This document shows positions 31,873 through 40,920 of a stretch of 46,401 nt of DNA, in pieces. The position numbers were made by a program, and so were the translations under genes. The notes under the pieces are model-generated. The model ran no database searches. It was not told the origin of the DNA and worked only from the letters and a program-made list of their open reading frames with translations. Source of the DNA: CAYFTL01 sp964346145 (lineage in GTDB: Bacteria > Bacillota > Clostridia > Christensenellales > Aristaeellaceae); NCBI GenBank assembly GCA_964346145.1, contig CAYFTL010000014.1, positions 1 through 46,401 of the forward strand. Reading direction: 5' to 3'. Each line of letters starts with the position of its first letter. Position 1 is the stretch's first letter.

Positions 31873-34518
31873 ATGAAAGAACATAGCGCGGATGGCAAAC
31901 CCCATTGTTGGGTGCGGGCCGGCTTAACCCGCGTACTGATAGCGATTATGGTGATGGTCATCGCTTTTCCGGCATTTTTTCCGCAAAATGTTGACGCGGC
32001 TAGTGATGGAATGATAAGGGTGCGACTGACAAGGCTCGGCAGCGGGCTAAAATCCATCACCCTTACTACGGCAGGATCTTATTCAATCAATGGAAGTTCG
32101 TCCCACAAGATTGGCAGCGGTGCTACGGTAAAGGCAGCCATAGAAGGTGGGAAAATACATTTGTATGTAAACGGTACAAAGCAGACGACGGGCAGCACAC
32201 TATCCTTAACGCGAAATGGATCGGGTAGCGGAAGTGGCGTTCGATTCAAAAGTCCTTCGTTTTCCAACTTGTTTTGTGGAGACTTGCAGCTGTCCATATC
32301 CTCGGGTTCGCTCATGCCGGTGTTGAAGATCTACATTGAAGATTATTTGTACGGCGTTGTGGCTTATGAAATGTCCAACAGTTTCCCATTAGAAGCGCTT
32401 AAGGCGCAGGCGGTAGTTGCAAGGACCTACGCAATGCGGGCAAAAAGATCTGGCGGCAGTTACGATTTGGTAGACAACGCTAACGCTCAAGTCTTTAAAG
32501 GATACAACTCAAGCTACGGAAACGTGATTAACGCGGTAAAGGGAACCAAGGGCGTCTGCCTTAAATATGGAGGGAGTTACGCCCGCACCTACTATACGTC
32601 CAGCAACGGAGGGCAAACCGAAAGTTCGGCAAACGCTTGGGGAGGCACCAACTACTCCTACCTGCAGGTGAAGGACGATCCATACGATTTGGCTAATCCG
32701 AGCAGCAAGGTGAAATCTCACAAGATGGTGAAGAAACCTACGGCTTCTAACCCGCTCAACAGCAAATTGAATTCAACGTTGGTAAACGCTATGGCAGGCC
32801 AGCTTAAGAGCAAGGGATATAGCGGCAGCGTTTCGGATGTGGTAATCAAGGAACTGGTCAATGTGCAACCGCATACACCCAGGTTTAAGGCTCCGAGCAA
32901 GACCTACACCAAACTTAAGTTTAGCCTCAAAGTAGCTAGCAAGAACTTATCTACCGACAAAACAGAAAATGTACCCGGCACCATAGCGGTGGATGTGGAT
33001 ACGTACGGCGGTTTGGAAAGTCAACTGGGACTGAGCCTGAATAGTGGCAAAAATGAAATTGTCACGGTAGACAATACCTCATCGGCATTTGTTTTAAATT
33101 TCCGCAGATGGGGGCATGGTGTGGGCATGAGCCAACGCGGTGCCCAGCAGATGGCTAAGCAAGGAAAGAACTATAAGAATATTTTGAGTTTTTATTATCC
33201 GGGCACGTCGGTCAGCACGCTAAGCCTAAAAGATACCAGCGGCAACGGCGGCAGCGGAAACGTAAATCCGCCTACCGGACAGACGGGATATGTGCAGCTC
33301 AAAAAAGGCGACAAGGGCGACGCGGTTAAGAATCTGCAGCAAAAGCTTAAAGAGCTAGGGTATTTTACTGGAACGCCAGCGGGCAACTATGGAGATTTGA
33401 CGGTTGCTGCAGTAAAGAGGTTCCAAAAAGCCTTGGGCGAAAAACAAGATGGCATAGCCAGCGTAAGCCTGCAGAAAAAGCTTTTTGAAAACAATGGCGT
33501 GGTGGAAAAACCCACTACAGCGCCCAACCAGTACAAGCTTCTTAAAAAAGGCAACAAGGGCGACGACGTAAAGAAGTTGCAGCAGCAGCTTAAAAAGTTG
33601 GGATTTTTCACCGGATCACCAGCCGGCAACTATGGGACGTTAACCGTTAGTGCGGTCAAGAGATACCAGAAAGCGCTGGGATTGAAGCAAGACGGTATAG
33701 CAAGCGTTGAGTTACAAAAACAACTATTTTCTTCGGATCCGTTGTCCAAGGCAACGCCAAAGCCGACAGCTACCCCTAAGCCTAGCAGCAAGTATAAAAC
33801 CTTGAAGAAAGGCAGCAAGGGCAGCGAGGTAAAGAAGCTACAGAAGAAACTCAAAGAATTAGGCTATTTTACTGGGAATCCGGCAGGCAACTATGGAAGT
33901 TTGACCGTTGCGGCGGTTAAACGTTTCCAGAAGGCAAAAGGATTGAAGCAAGACGGAATTGCGACGGCTGCCCTGCAGGAAAAGCTATTTTCAACAGGAG
34001 CGACCGCCAAACCGACGGCGACACCCAAGCCCGGCAGCTCGACATCAGACTATAGAAAACTAAAGAAGGGCAGCAAGGGCAACGACGTGAAGGCGCTGCA
34101 AAAGAAACTCAAAGAGTTGGGTTACTTTACAGGAACGCCAGCCGGCAACTACGGCAAGCTGACGGTTGCAGCGGTTAAGAGATTCCAGAAGGCCAACGGA
34201 ATAAAGCAGGATGGAATTGCAACGGCCTCGCTGCAAAAAAAGATATTTGCCGCAAAAGGCAAAAGTGGCAGTTCGTCCAGTTCTAAGAACGACAAGGACA
34301 ATAAGAACGAAGACAAAATTTACGCTCGCGTGAAGCTGAAATATTCTTCCAGTACATTAAAGGTACGTAAGAAAGCCAGCATATCCGCTGCGGTTGTGAC
34401 CAAGGTAAAGCATAATGCAAAGGTTCAGGTGCTTTCCAAGGGAAAAACCTGGTGGAAGATCAAGGCGAACAGTAAAACGGGCTATGTGAAAAAGGGTTAT
34501 CTAAAGGTGATTTCCTAG
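31873..34518 (+). CDS. Exported SpoIID/LytB-domain protein with four peptidoglycan-binding repeats and SH3 domain
   Basis: 881 aa. An N-terminal signal peptide or anchor (hydrophobic about 20-35, possible cleavage after VDA). A SpoIID/LytB domain (about 140-455; LKIYIEDYLYGVVAYEMSNSF, LKAQAVVARTYAM, RRWGHGVGMSQRGAQ) is known from lytic transglycosylases and amidase activators acting on peptidoglycan. Four PG_binding_1 repeats of about 66 residues follow, joined by T/P/K-rich linkers such as ATPKPTATPKP. A C-terminal SH3-like domain ends at residue 881. It is likely a housekeeping cell-wall enzyme rather than a sporulation gene, because it is fused to repeats and paired with an NlpC/P60 gene 32 nt downstream. 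Confidence 0.93.
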   Translation: MKEHSADGKPHCWVRAGLTRVLIAIMVMVIAFPAFFPQNVDAASDGMIRVRLTRLGSGLKSITLTTAGSYSINGSSSHKIGSGATVKAAIEGGKIHLYVNGTKQTTGSTLSLTRNGSGSGSGVRFKSPSFSNLFCGDLQLSISSGSLMPVLKIYIEDYLYGVVAYEMSNSFPLEALKAQAVVARTYAMRAKRSGGSYDLVDNANAQVFKGYNSSYGNVINAVKGTKGVCLKYGGSYARTYYTSSNGGQTESSANAWGGTNYSYLQVKDDPYDLANPSSKVKSHKMVKKPTASNPLNSKLNSTLVNAMAGQLKSKGYSGSVSDVVIKELVNVQPHTPRFKAPSKTYTKLKFSLKVASKNLSTDKTENVPGTIAVDVDTYGGLESQLGLSLNSGKNEIVTVDNTSSAFVLNFRRWGHGVGMSQRGAQQMAKQGKNYKNILSFYYPGTSVSTLSLKDTSGNGGSGNVNPPTGQTGYVQLKKGDKGDAVKNLQQKLKELGYFTGTPAGNYGDLTVAAVKRFQKALGEKQDGIASVSLQKKLFENNGVVEKPTTAPNQYKLLKKGNKGDDVKKLQQQLKKLGFFTGSPAGNYGTLTVSAVKRYQKALGLKQDGIASVELQKQLFSSDPLSKATPKPTATPKPSSKYKTLKKGSKGSEVKKLQKKLKELGYFTGNPAGNYGSLTVAAVKRFQKAKGLKQDGIATAALQEKLFSTGATAKPTATPKPGSSTSDYRKLKKGSKGNDVKALQKKLKELGYFTGTPAGNYGKLTVAAVKRFQKANGIKQDGIATASLQKKIFAAKGKSGSSSSSKNDKDNKNEDKIYARVKLKYSSSTLKVRKKASISAAVVTKVKHNAKVQVLSKGKTWWKIKANSKTGYVKKGYLKVIS
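33291..34250 (+). repeat. Four in-gene tandem PG_binding_1 repeats
   Basis: Repeat units begin near 33291, 33535, 33795 and 34056 (period about 245-260 nt including linkers). Each encodes L-K-K-G-x-K-G...LQ-x-KLKELGYFTG-x-PAGNYG...AVKRFQKA...KQDGIA...LQ-K-LF. The units are far more alike to one another than to those of the next gene, so they expanded within this gene. Confidence 0.9.
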
Positions 34519-34550
34519 TATAGCCAGGACGAGAGGAGATAACAGGAACA

Positions 34551-36812
34551 ATGCAATTACAAGCAAAAGCCTTTGTTAAACGCTTCTTTGTGGCTATCGT
34601 TGCTGCGGTGATGTTGATATCGGCGGTTCCCCAAGTACAAGTACAGTCTGTGGCACACGCTGCAGTCAAAACATTAAAGCAAGGCGACAAGGGATCTACG
34701 GTTAGGCAAATGCAGAATCGCCTGAAAAAATTGGGGTATTATACAGGCAGCACCACATCCACTTTCAGTTCAAAAATGAAAAGTGCGGTGAAAGCTTTCC
34801 AGAAGGCCAATGGTTTGAGCCAAACGGGTACTTTGAATGCTAAAACCCAGGAAAAGCTGAAGAGCAACAAGGCTATTAGCAAGTCGGAGTACACAAAAGA
34901 GCAAAACAAAACCAAAACATTAAAGCAGGGCAGCAAAGGAACCCAGGTAAAAACCCTGCAGAACCAACTGAAGAAGCTGGGCTATTTTGCGGGATCGGTG
35001 ACGGGTACCTTTGGCAGCACTACGAAGTCAGCCGTAAAGGCCTTCCAAAAGGCGAACGGGTTGAGCGCTGACGGTATAGCCGGCAAGAAGACCCGCGAGC
35101 TGCTCAACAGCGGAAAGGGCGTTAAAAAGTCGGATGCCAAGGGAAGTGTTTCCGGTTCTGCCAAAGTTACGACCAAAACGCTTAAACCGGGTAACACTGG
35201 CGCCCAGGTTAAGATTTTACAGCAACAGCTGAAGGATTTGGGCTATTTTAGCGGTGTGGTTAAAGGAAATTATTATGGCATTACCAAGTCCGCTGTTAAG
35301 GATTTTCAAAAGGCCAATGGTTTGACGGCCAACGGCATAGCTAACCAGAAGACCCGTGAGCTGCTTAATAGCGGTAAGGGCATCAAGAAATCCGATGCCA
35401 ACAAGGCCGATAAGGAAGATTCGAAGGCCAACACCAAGACGCTGAAAAGCGGTAGCAGCGGCGCGCAGGTGAAAATCTTGCAAAAGCAGCTGAAGGATTT
35501 GGGTTATTTCAACGGTAAGGTGGCTGGCAATTACCTGAGCCAGACCAAATCTGCGGTTAAAAATTTCCAGAAGGCCAACGGCATATCTGCCGACGGAATT
35601 GCCGGCAAGAAGACTAGGGAATTGCTCAACAGCGGTAAGGGCGTTAAAAAGTCGGAATACGACTTAATTAGACCCTTAAAACAGGGCGATAAGGGTGCCC
35701 AGGTTAAAAAACTGCAGCAACAGCTGAAGGAGCTAAATTTCTTTAACGGATCTGTAAACGGTACATACGGTAGCTCCACTAAATCTGCGGTTAAGGCTTT
35801 TCAGAAGGCCAACGACTTAACAGCCAATGGGACGGCCAACACTGCCACGCGCAGGTTGCTCAACAGCGGTAAAGGCGTTAAGAAGGGCGACGAAAAGCCT
35901 AATACCAAGACTCTTAAACAAGGAAATAGCGGAACCCAGGTTAAGTTGCTGCAAAAACAGCTGAAGGATTTAGGATTCTTTACCGGAACAGTCGGTGGGA
36001 ACTTTGGTTCCGCAACCAAGACGGCTGTAAAGAATTTCCAAAAGGCCAACAAATTAACAGCTAACGGTGTAGCTAATGCCGCGACCCGCAAGCTTTTGAA
36101 TGATGGTAAAGGATTGTCCAAGAAAAAGTATGAAGAACAACAAGCTGTTGCCGAACTCAAAAAGGGCGACAAGGGAGAGCAAGTCAAAAAACTTCAGCAG
36201 CAACTGAAAAAATTGGGCTTCTTTACCGGATCGGTAGGCGGAAACTATGGCAGCACCACGGTAACTGCAGTGAAGAACTTCCAAAAGGCTAATGGTCTGT
36301 CGGCCGACGGAATTGCCGGAACCGATACGCGCAAATTGCTCAATTCGGGTAAGGGCATAAGCAAGTCGGAATACGACAAAAAGCAGAAGGAAGGCTCTTC
36401 TTCCGGTAATTCGAGCAGCCATCCGAGCCATAACTCATCCAAGGTTGAAAAGGTGATTTCTGCGGCAAAGGCACAGTTGGGCAAACGCTATGTATGGGGT
36501 GCCAACGGACCGAGCACGTTTGACTGTTCCGGATTGACGGTGTACGCCTTCCGACAAGCTGGAATCAGTTTGGGCAGAACTGCCTACACCCAAGGTTACA
36601 ACCACGGAAAGAAGATCAGCAAGAGTCAGCTGAAACGCGGTGACTTGGTGTTCTTTAACACCATTTCGGACAACGACCTTTGCGACCATGTCGGCATTTA
36701 CCTGGGCGGAAACGAATTTATTCATGCGTCCTCGGGCGGTGGAAAAGTTATGATTAGTTCCTTGACCGGATACTATTCCACCAACTTCTCTTGGGGAAGG
36801 TGCGTCTGGTAA
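34551..36812 (+). CDS. Exported NlpC/P60 peptidoglycan hydrolase with seven peptidoglycan-binding repeats
   Basis: 753 aa. The signal peptide ends VAHA before AVK. Seven PG_binding_1 repeats (about residues 38-605) bind the wall. A Ser-rich linker (about 615-632) leads to a C-terminal NlpC/P60 cysteine peptidase with catalytic C659 (FDCSGL), H713 (DHVGIYLG) and third residue H725 (FIHASS). Such enzymes cut D-gamma-Glu-meso-A2pm or related bonds in stem peptides. GAGAGGAG precedes ATG. It lies 32 nt after the SpoIID gene and overlaps the methyltransferase start by one base. Seven wall-binding modules is a high number; the repeats differ in consensus from those of the SpoIID protein. Confidence 0.94.
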   Translation: MQLQAKAFVKRFFVAIVAAVMLISAVPQVQVQSVAHAAVKTLKQGDKGSTVRQMQNRLKKLGYYTGSTTSTFSSKMKSAVKAFQKANGLSQTGTLNAKTQEKLKSNKAISKSEYTKEQNKTKTLKQGSKGTQVKTLQNQLKKLGYFAGSVTGTFGSTTKSAVKAFQKANGLSADGIAGKKTRELLNSGKGVKKSDAKGSVSGSAKVTTKTLKPGNTGAQVKILQQQLKDLGYFSGVVKGNYYGITKSAVKDFQKANGLTANGIANQKTRELLNSGKGIKKSDANKADKEDSKANTKTLKSGSSGAQVKILQKQLKDLGYFNGKVAGNYLSQTKSAVKNFQKANGISADGIAGKKTRELLNSGKGVKKSEYDLIRPLKQGDKGAQVKKLQQQLKELNFFNGSVNGTYGSSTKSAVKAFQKANDLTANGTANTATRRLLNSGKGVKKGDEKPNTKTLKQGNSGTQVKLLQKQLKDLGFFTGTVGGNFGSATKTAVKNFQKANKLTANGVANAATRKLLNDGKGLSKKKYEEQQAVAELKKGDKGEQVKKLQQQLKKLGFFTGSVGGNYGSTTVTAVKNFQKANGLSADGIAGTDTRKLLNSGKGISKSEYDKKQKEGSSSGNSSSHPSHNSSKVEKVISAAKAQLGKRYVWGANGPSTFDCSGLTVYAFRQAGISLGRTAYTQGYNHGKKISKSQLKRGDLVFFNTISDNDLCDHVGIYLGGNEFIHASSGGGKVMISSLTGYYSTNFSWGRCVW
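34660..36360 (+). repeat. Seven in-gene tandem PG_binding_1 repeats
   Basis: Units begin near 34665, 34912, 35173, 35437, 35668, 35905 and 36150. Units 2-7 share KTLKQG-x-x-G-x-QVK-x-LQ-x-QLK, FFTGSVGGNYG-like, TKSAVKAFQKANGL-x-ADGIA and TRELLNSGKG. Unit 1 is the most divergent. Long near-identical DNA stretches could support slippage or unequal recombination. Confidence 0.9.
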
Positions 36813-37546
36813 TGCAAATACATCCGAATGAACGGATAGATGATCTGCAGCTCTATGGGCTGCAGATCATTCAACGTCCGGATTCTTTTCGCTTTGGAAC
36901 TGACGCGGTGCTGCTGGCCGATTTCGCTGCGCCACGCATTAACGATAAGGTGGTCGATTTTGGAACGGGAACCGGTGTGTTGCCGCTGTTGATGGTAGCT
37001 AGGCAACCCAGAAGTAGTTATGATGGACTGGAAATTCAGGCTGATATGGCCGACATGGCCAGGCGCAGTGTGGAATTGAACGGACTTGAAAATAAGATTC
37101 GCATTCATCACGCAGATTTGCGGGATGCTCCCAGCATTCTTGGACGGCAAAAATACACTTTGGTCGTGTGTAATCCGCCTTATGGGCGGGAAGGGACCGT
37201 GTTGCTAAGCAAACAGCACAATATACGCGTAGCCAGGCATGAGGGCGCTTCTACGCTGGAGGAAATAGCCCAAGCGAGCTCGGCCATATTAAAAACAGGT
37301 GGGCGTATGGCGATGATCTATCCGGCGCCGCGCGCCTATGAATTGATGAGTATTTTAGCAGCCAATAGGCTACAACCCAAGCGTATTCGAACGATCCATT
37401 CACGGGCGGATAGAGCGTGCAAATTGGTGCTGCTGGAGGCGGTTAGGGATGGAGGTTCCATGCTACACTGGCTGCCGCCATTGGTTTTGCACCAGCCAGA
37501 TGGAAGGCCGACTGACGAATATAAGCGCATTTATCATTTGGACTAG
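36812..37546 (+). CDS. Class I SAM-dependent methyltransferase (TrmN6-like)
   Basis: 244-aa enzyme of the COG4123 type, related to tRNA1(Val) adenine-37 N6-methyltransferase. The SAM-binding glycine motif VDFGTGTGVLPLL, then the catalytic N-P-P-Y motif (CNPPYG) typical of N6-adenine methyltransferases, and a conserved FRFGTDAVLLADF stretch. ATG 36812 shares its A with the TAA stop of the NlpC gene, with GGAAGGTG upstream, so translation is coupled. Codons 10-20 form a strong hairpin. A link to wall hydrolases is not obvious; co-transcription may be incidental. Confidence 0.87.
   Translation: MQIHPNERIDDLQLYGLQIIQRPDSFRFGTDAVLLADFAAPRINDKVVDFGTGTGVLPLLMVARQPRSSYDGLEIQADMADMARRSVELNGLENKIRIHHADLRDAPSILGRQKYTLVVCNPPYGREGTVLLSKQHNIRVARHEGASTLEEIAQASSAILKTGGRMAMIYPAPRAYELMSILAANRLQPKRIRTIHSRADRACKLVLLEAVRDGGSMLHWLPPLVLHQPDGRPTDEYKRIYHLD
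36840..36870 (+). other. Strong hairpin inside the methyltransferase coding start
   Basis: Perfect 12-bp inverted repeat ATGATCTGCAGC (36840-36851) / GCTGCAGATCAT (36859-36870) with a 7-nt loop, starting 28 nt after the start codon. There is no U-tract. It encodes the similar residue strings DLQLYGLQII on the way through. Confidence 0.75.
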
Positions 37547-37550
37547 CATT

Positions 37551-37592
37551 GAAAAAACAACGGCTGCAGTTTTGCCGCCGTTGTTTTTTTAT
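37551..37592 (+). terminator. Terminator of the cell-wall protein operon
   Basis: Perfect AACAACGGC (37556-37564) / GCCGTTGTT (37577-37585), 12-nt loop, then a T-run to 37591. A-run on the left gives possible bidirectional action. Confidence 0.93.
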
Positions 37593-37687
37593 TTTGGATG
37601 GCATTAGCCGGATCAGAAAGGCAAAAGTTTAGAAAAAAAGTTTGTTTTGAGAAATTGGCTGAAAAGGCAGTTATTTTGACAGGAAGT

Positions 37688-37696
37688 TGGTATAAT
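37688..37696 (+). promoter_or_regulatory. Extended -10 promoter of the aldo/keto reductase gene
   Basis: TGG-TATAAT (37688-37696), a perfect -10 with TGn extension. A TTGACA occurs at 37676-37681 but is too close to act as its -35. The hexamer overlaps an in-frame ATG at 37695, which rules that ATG out as start of the next gene. Confidence 0.65.
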
Positions 37697-37757
37697 GATT
37701 AATAAAGAGGGCGTGGATGCAATGCCCCTAATCTTACAAAGTGGGAGGCAAAGAAAA

Positions 37758-38609
37758 ATGAAAAAACTAACCGATAGTTTTGTGCTCAGCAATGGGGTGG
37801 AGATTCCGTGTGTGGGATTTGGCACATGGCAAGCACCGGATGGGGAAGAAGCTACCAACGCAGTGCGTGTTGCATTGGATGCCGGGTATCGTCATATTGA
37901 TACGGCTGCGGTTTATGGAAATGAAGTTAGTGTAGGCAAGGCGGTTCGCGAAAGCGGAATTGATCGAAAAGAATTGTTTGTTACAACCAAACTTTGGAAC
38001 ACCGAACACGGATACGAAACCACATTAAAAGCCTTCGACGAATCTATGGACAAGCTGGGGCTGGATTATCTGGATCTATATTTGATTCATTGGCCCAACC
38101 CCATAAAGTTCCGGGATTGTTGGCAAAAAGCCAACGCCGACACTTGGCGCGCATTTGAAGAGTTGTACAACGCCGGCAAGATTCGCTCCATCGGCATTAG
38201 CAATTTCCGCCAACATCACATCGATGCGTTGATGGAAACTGCAAAAATAGCGCCCATGGTCAACCAAATTCGCTTGTGCCCTGGCAGTGCAGAACCCGAA
38301 TTGGTTCAATACTGCCGTGATCGAAACATTTTGCTGCAGGCCTATAGCCCTATGGGAACCGGAAAAATATTCGACGTGCCGGAAATGAAAGAATTGGCCC
38401 GAAAATACGGCAGGAGCATCGCTCAAATCTGTATTCGTTGGAGCCTGCAAATGGGATTCTTACCGTTGCCCAAATCTGTGACAGAATCGCGCATCCGCGA
38501 AAACGCCCTAGTGTTTGATTTTGAGTTGACTCAAGAAGACGTAAAACTGGTGGCCGAACTGGGCGAAGTGTGTGGGCCCACGCCGAACCCAGACGATCGT
38601 CCGTTCTAA
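37758..38609 (+). CDS. Aldo/keto reductase
   Basis: 283-aa NADPH-dependent oxidoreductase of the 2,5-diketo-gluconate-reductase-like group. Catalytic tetrad: Asp in HIDTAAVYGNE, Tyr in the same motif, Lys in FVTTKLW and His in YLIHWP. The C-terminal LPKSVTESRIREN binds the cofactor's 2'-phosphate. ATG 37758 after GGGAGG (37742-37747) is chosen. The frame opens upstream at 37695, but that codon is part of the -10 box. It is followed 43 nt later by the S66 gene in the same direction. Substrate unknown. Confidence 0.94.
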   Translation: MKKLTDSFVLSNGVEIPCVGFGTWQAPDGEEATNAVRVALDAGYRHIDTAAVYGNEVSVGKAVRESGIDRKELFVTTKLWNTEHGYETTLKAFDESMDKLGLDYLDLYLIHWPNPIKFRDCWQKANADTWRAFEELYNAGKIRSIGISNFRQHHIDALMETAKIAPMVNQIRLCPGSAEPELVQYCRDRNILLQAYSPMGTGKIFDVPEMKELARKYGRSIAQICIRWSLQMGFLPLPKSVTESRIRENALVFDFELTQEDVKLVAELGEVCGPTPNPDDRPF

Positions 38610-38652
38610 TGTACAGGATAAAAGCATGTGTTGAAATGGAAGGGAGTATGAT

Positions 38653-39642
38653 ATGAAGCTTGCAGGGCTAAAACGGGGGGATACGATTGCCGTATTCTCT
38701 CCGTCATCGCCGGCGACGGCTACCGCGTCAAAGCGTTACCAGCGCGGTAAACAATACCTGGAAGCCAAAGGATATCGCTTTGTGGAAGGCACTTTGACCG
38801 GAAAGCAAGACGGTTACCGATCGGGCAGCATTGCTCAGCGGGCAGCGGAGTTGAACGCGCTGTTGCGCGATCCGGAAATCAAATGCATTATTTCCGCAAT
38901 TGGAGGCATGAACTCCAACTCACTGCTGCCCTATATAGATTACGCTGCGCTGAAGGAGAAGCCCAAAATTATCGTGGGGTACTCCGACGTAACCGCGCTG
39001 TTGCTAGGCATTTATGCGCAAACCGGCGTTACTACTTTCTATGGGCCGACGGTGGTGGCTTCCTTTGGCGAGTTGCCTCCGTATGTGGATCAGACTTTTG
39101 AATACTTTGAAAACATTGTGGGCAGGAAAGTGCCGTTGCCGTTTACGCTTCCTACTCCGGAATTCTGGACCGATGAGCGGATTGATTGGGCAGCTCAAGA
39201 CCGTGCGAAAGTAGGCACAGCCAACGAACTGCTCACTTTAAGCGGCGGACAGGTAACGGGACGATTGATTGCTGGCAATCTGAACACCATGCACGGAATT
39301 TGGGGTAGCAAGTACATGCCCCCAATTATGCAAGGTGATATACTGCTCATAGAGGATGCTTTGTGGGATGCCGCCACGATAGAGAGAAGTTTTGCACTGC
39401 TCAAGCTCGATGGCGTTTTGGACAAGCTCGGCGGCCTGATCTTAGGCAAGCATGAGCAGTTTGACGATTTGGGCACTGGAAGAAAACCGTACCAAATTTT
39501 GCAAGAAGTCATGGGCGATGTGGATTTTCCGGTTTTGACAGAATTTGATTGTTCCCATACTCATCCTATGCTCACCGTACCGATAGGCGCCCAGGTAAGG
39601 TTGGATGCCGACGCTCAAAGTTTAACGATTCTATCTTATTAA
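38653..39642 (+). CDS. S66-family LD-carboxypeptidase (LdcA/MccF-like)
   Basis: 329-aa serine peptidase of the family that trims L,D-bonds of muropeptides (LdcA) or detoxifies microcin C-like peptide nucleotides (MccF). The N-terminal domain has the IGGMNSNSLLPYIDY segment and the nucleophile serine in VGYSDVTALL. Further on, the glutamate in LLIEDALWDAATIER and a histidine in CSHTHPM complete the Ser-Glu-His set. GGAAGGGAG precedes ATG. The MccF branch is as likely as LdcA, given the insertions in the middle. Possibly co-transcribed with the aldo/keto reductase. Confidence 0.9.
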   Translation: MKLAGLKRGDTIAVFSPSSPATATASKRYQRGKQYLEAKGYRFVEGTLTGKQDGYRSGSIAQRAAELNALLRDPEIKCIISAIGGMNSNSLLPYIDYAALKEKPKIIVGYSDVTALLLGIYAQTGVTTFYGPTVVASFGELPPYVDQTFEYFENIVGRKVPLPFTLPTPEFWTDERIDWAAQDRAKVGTANELLTLSGGQVTGRLIAGNLNTMHGIWGSKYMPPIMQGDILLIEDALWDAATIERSFALLKLDGVLDKLGGLILGKHEQFDDLGTGRKPYQILQEVMGDVDFPVLTEFDCSHTHPMLTVPIGAQVRLDADAQSLTILSY

Positions 39643-39654
39643 TTTGATTATATT

Positions 39655-39697
39655 ATAAAAAGAGCGTTCCACTTTTGTGTAGTGGACGCTCTTTTCT
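39655..39697. terminator. Bidirectional terminator between S66 and Gfo/Idh genes
   Basis: AGAGCGTTCCACT (39661-39673) pairs with AGTGGACGCTCT (39681-39692) with one mismatch, flanked by an A-run on the left and T-run on the right, serving the convergent genes. Confidence 0.9.
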
Positions 39698-39702
39698 GTT
39701 GC

Positions 39703-40788
39703 TTAAATTTCGGGGATAATGATTTCAACTTCGCGCTTAGCTTGGCTGGAACGGTAAATTCCGTCGATGATGGCTTGGTTGTAGATAATTTCTTGCCATG
39801 GAATGGGGGCCGGTCCACCGTTTTTGATCGCATCGCAGAAGGAACGGCACTTGCGATAGAAACGATCGTTGGCGTTGGGTTTGAGGGGGATTTTGGTTTC
39901 CACCTGGTTACCCTGCACGTCGTGGTACATATAGACGTCGCCGATGGTGCCGTCCCAGGCGCCTCCCCAGTTAAGTTCGGGGTGGGGGCTCTTGACTTTC
40001 AAGCCAGCATCGGTACCTAAGAAGAGAGTGTCGCCCATCGTGTCCATATGCATTGCCCAGCTCATCCTAAAATCGATCACCAGGCCATCCTCAAAACGGA
40101 TCAGGGCGCAGGTGAAATCATCCACATCAAATTTGTCGGCGCCAGCAAAATACTTGGGGTTTTTGCCGAAGTAATCGGAAGCGTAGGCAGAAACCGTCAC
40201 CGGCTTACGGTAGCCGATGGAATTTAGGGCCATGTCTAGCCCGTAGCATCCGATGTCTGCCAGGCAGCCGACGCCGGCCAGCTCTTTTTGCACGAAGGTG
40301 CCGCCGGGAATCCCGCGGCGACGGCCGCCACCGGTTTGAATATAATATACATGTCCCAGTTCGCCGGAGCGCACAATGTCTTTTACCATTTCCATGTTGG
40401 GGTCATACCGGGGTTGGAAGCCTATAGTCAATATCTTTCCGGTTTCTTTTTGTGCTTTGCACATATCAACCGCTTCGTCCAAGGTAACCGACATGGGCTT
40501 TTCGCACAGTACATGGCAGCCGGCATTGAGCGCCGCAACCGTACAATCCCTGTGGGTGCTGTTGTAGGTACAAATGCTGACGCCATCGGGTTTTAACGCA
40601 AGCAGCTGATCGTTGTCCTCAAAAGCGGGTACATCTGTCAAATTAAATTCATCTAAGAATTTACGGGCTTTTCCGGGAACAATGTCCGATGCGCCGATAA
40701 TTTCCACATCTTCCATTTCCAAATAGGAACGGATGTGGGAATGGGCGATACCGCCGGTACCGATAATGCCGATACGAAGTTTGTCCAT
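39703..40788 (-). CDS. Gfo/Idh/MocA-family oxidoreductase
   Basis: 361-aa NAD(P)-dependent dehydrogenase acting on sugars, inositols or related polyols. Rossmann motif GIIGTGGIAHSH at residues 7-18, the family's catalytic-lysine motif CEKPMSVTLDEA, and a C-terminal alpha/beta domain with DIGCYGLDMALN. AAAGGAG lies about 10 nt before ATG 40788. It stands alone as a transcription unit with its own promoter and a convergent terminator. The substrate cannot be predicted; no sugar transporter or kinase is adjacent. Confidence 0.93.
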   Translation of the reverse strand: MDKLRIGIIGTGGIAHSHIRSYLEMEDVEIIGASDIVPGKARKFLDEFNLTDVPAFEDNDQLLALKPDGVSICTYNSTHRDCTVAALNAGCHVLCEKPMSVTLDEAVDMCKAQKETGKILTIGFQPRYDPNMEMVKDIVRSGELGHVYYIQTGGGRRRGIPGGTFVQKELAGVGCLADIGCYGLDMALNSIGYRKPVTVSAYASDYFGKNPKYFAGADKFDVDDFTCALIRFEDGLVIDFRMSWAMHMDTMGDTLFLGTDAGLKVKSPHPELNWGGAWDGTIGDVYMYHDVQGNQVETKIPLKPNANDRFYRKCRSFCDAIKNGGPAPIPWQEIIYNQAIIDGIYRSSQAKREVEIIIPEI

Positions 40789-40810
40789 GGTCCATACACT
40801 CCTTTGTAAT

Positions 40811-40870
40811 AAGCTGATGTATAACGATTTATAGCAGCTTCATTATATCAATCGGAGTTGCAGATGTACA
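40811..40870 (-). promoter_or_regulatory. Promoter and possible operator of the Gfo/Idh gene
   Basis: Minus strand: TGTACA (40870-40865, 4/6), 17-nt spacer, perfect TATAAT (40847-40842). Just downstream lies an inverted repeat AAGCTG / CAGCTT (40811-40816 / 40835-40840) in the 5' untranslated region, a candidate operator. Confidence 0.6.
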
Positions 40871-40920
40871 GTCGTTTTCAATATAAGATGATAAATTTTA
40901 GTGAATCAGGCAGACAGCTT

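Noticed and set aside
33291..36360. Regularly spaced repeats resembling an array
   Set aside because: They are in-frame protein-domain repeats of about 66-80 codons inside two genes, not CRISPR or satellite DNA.
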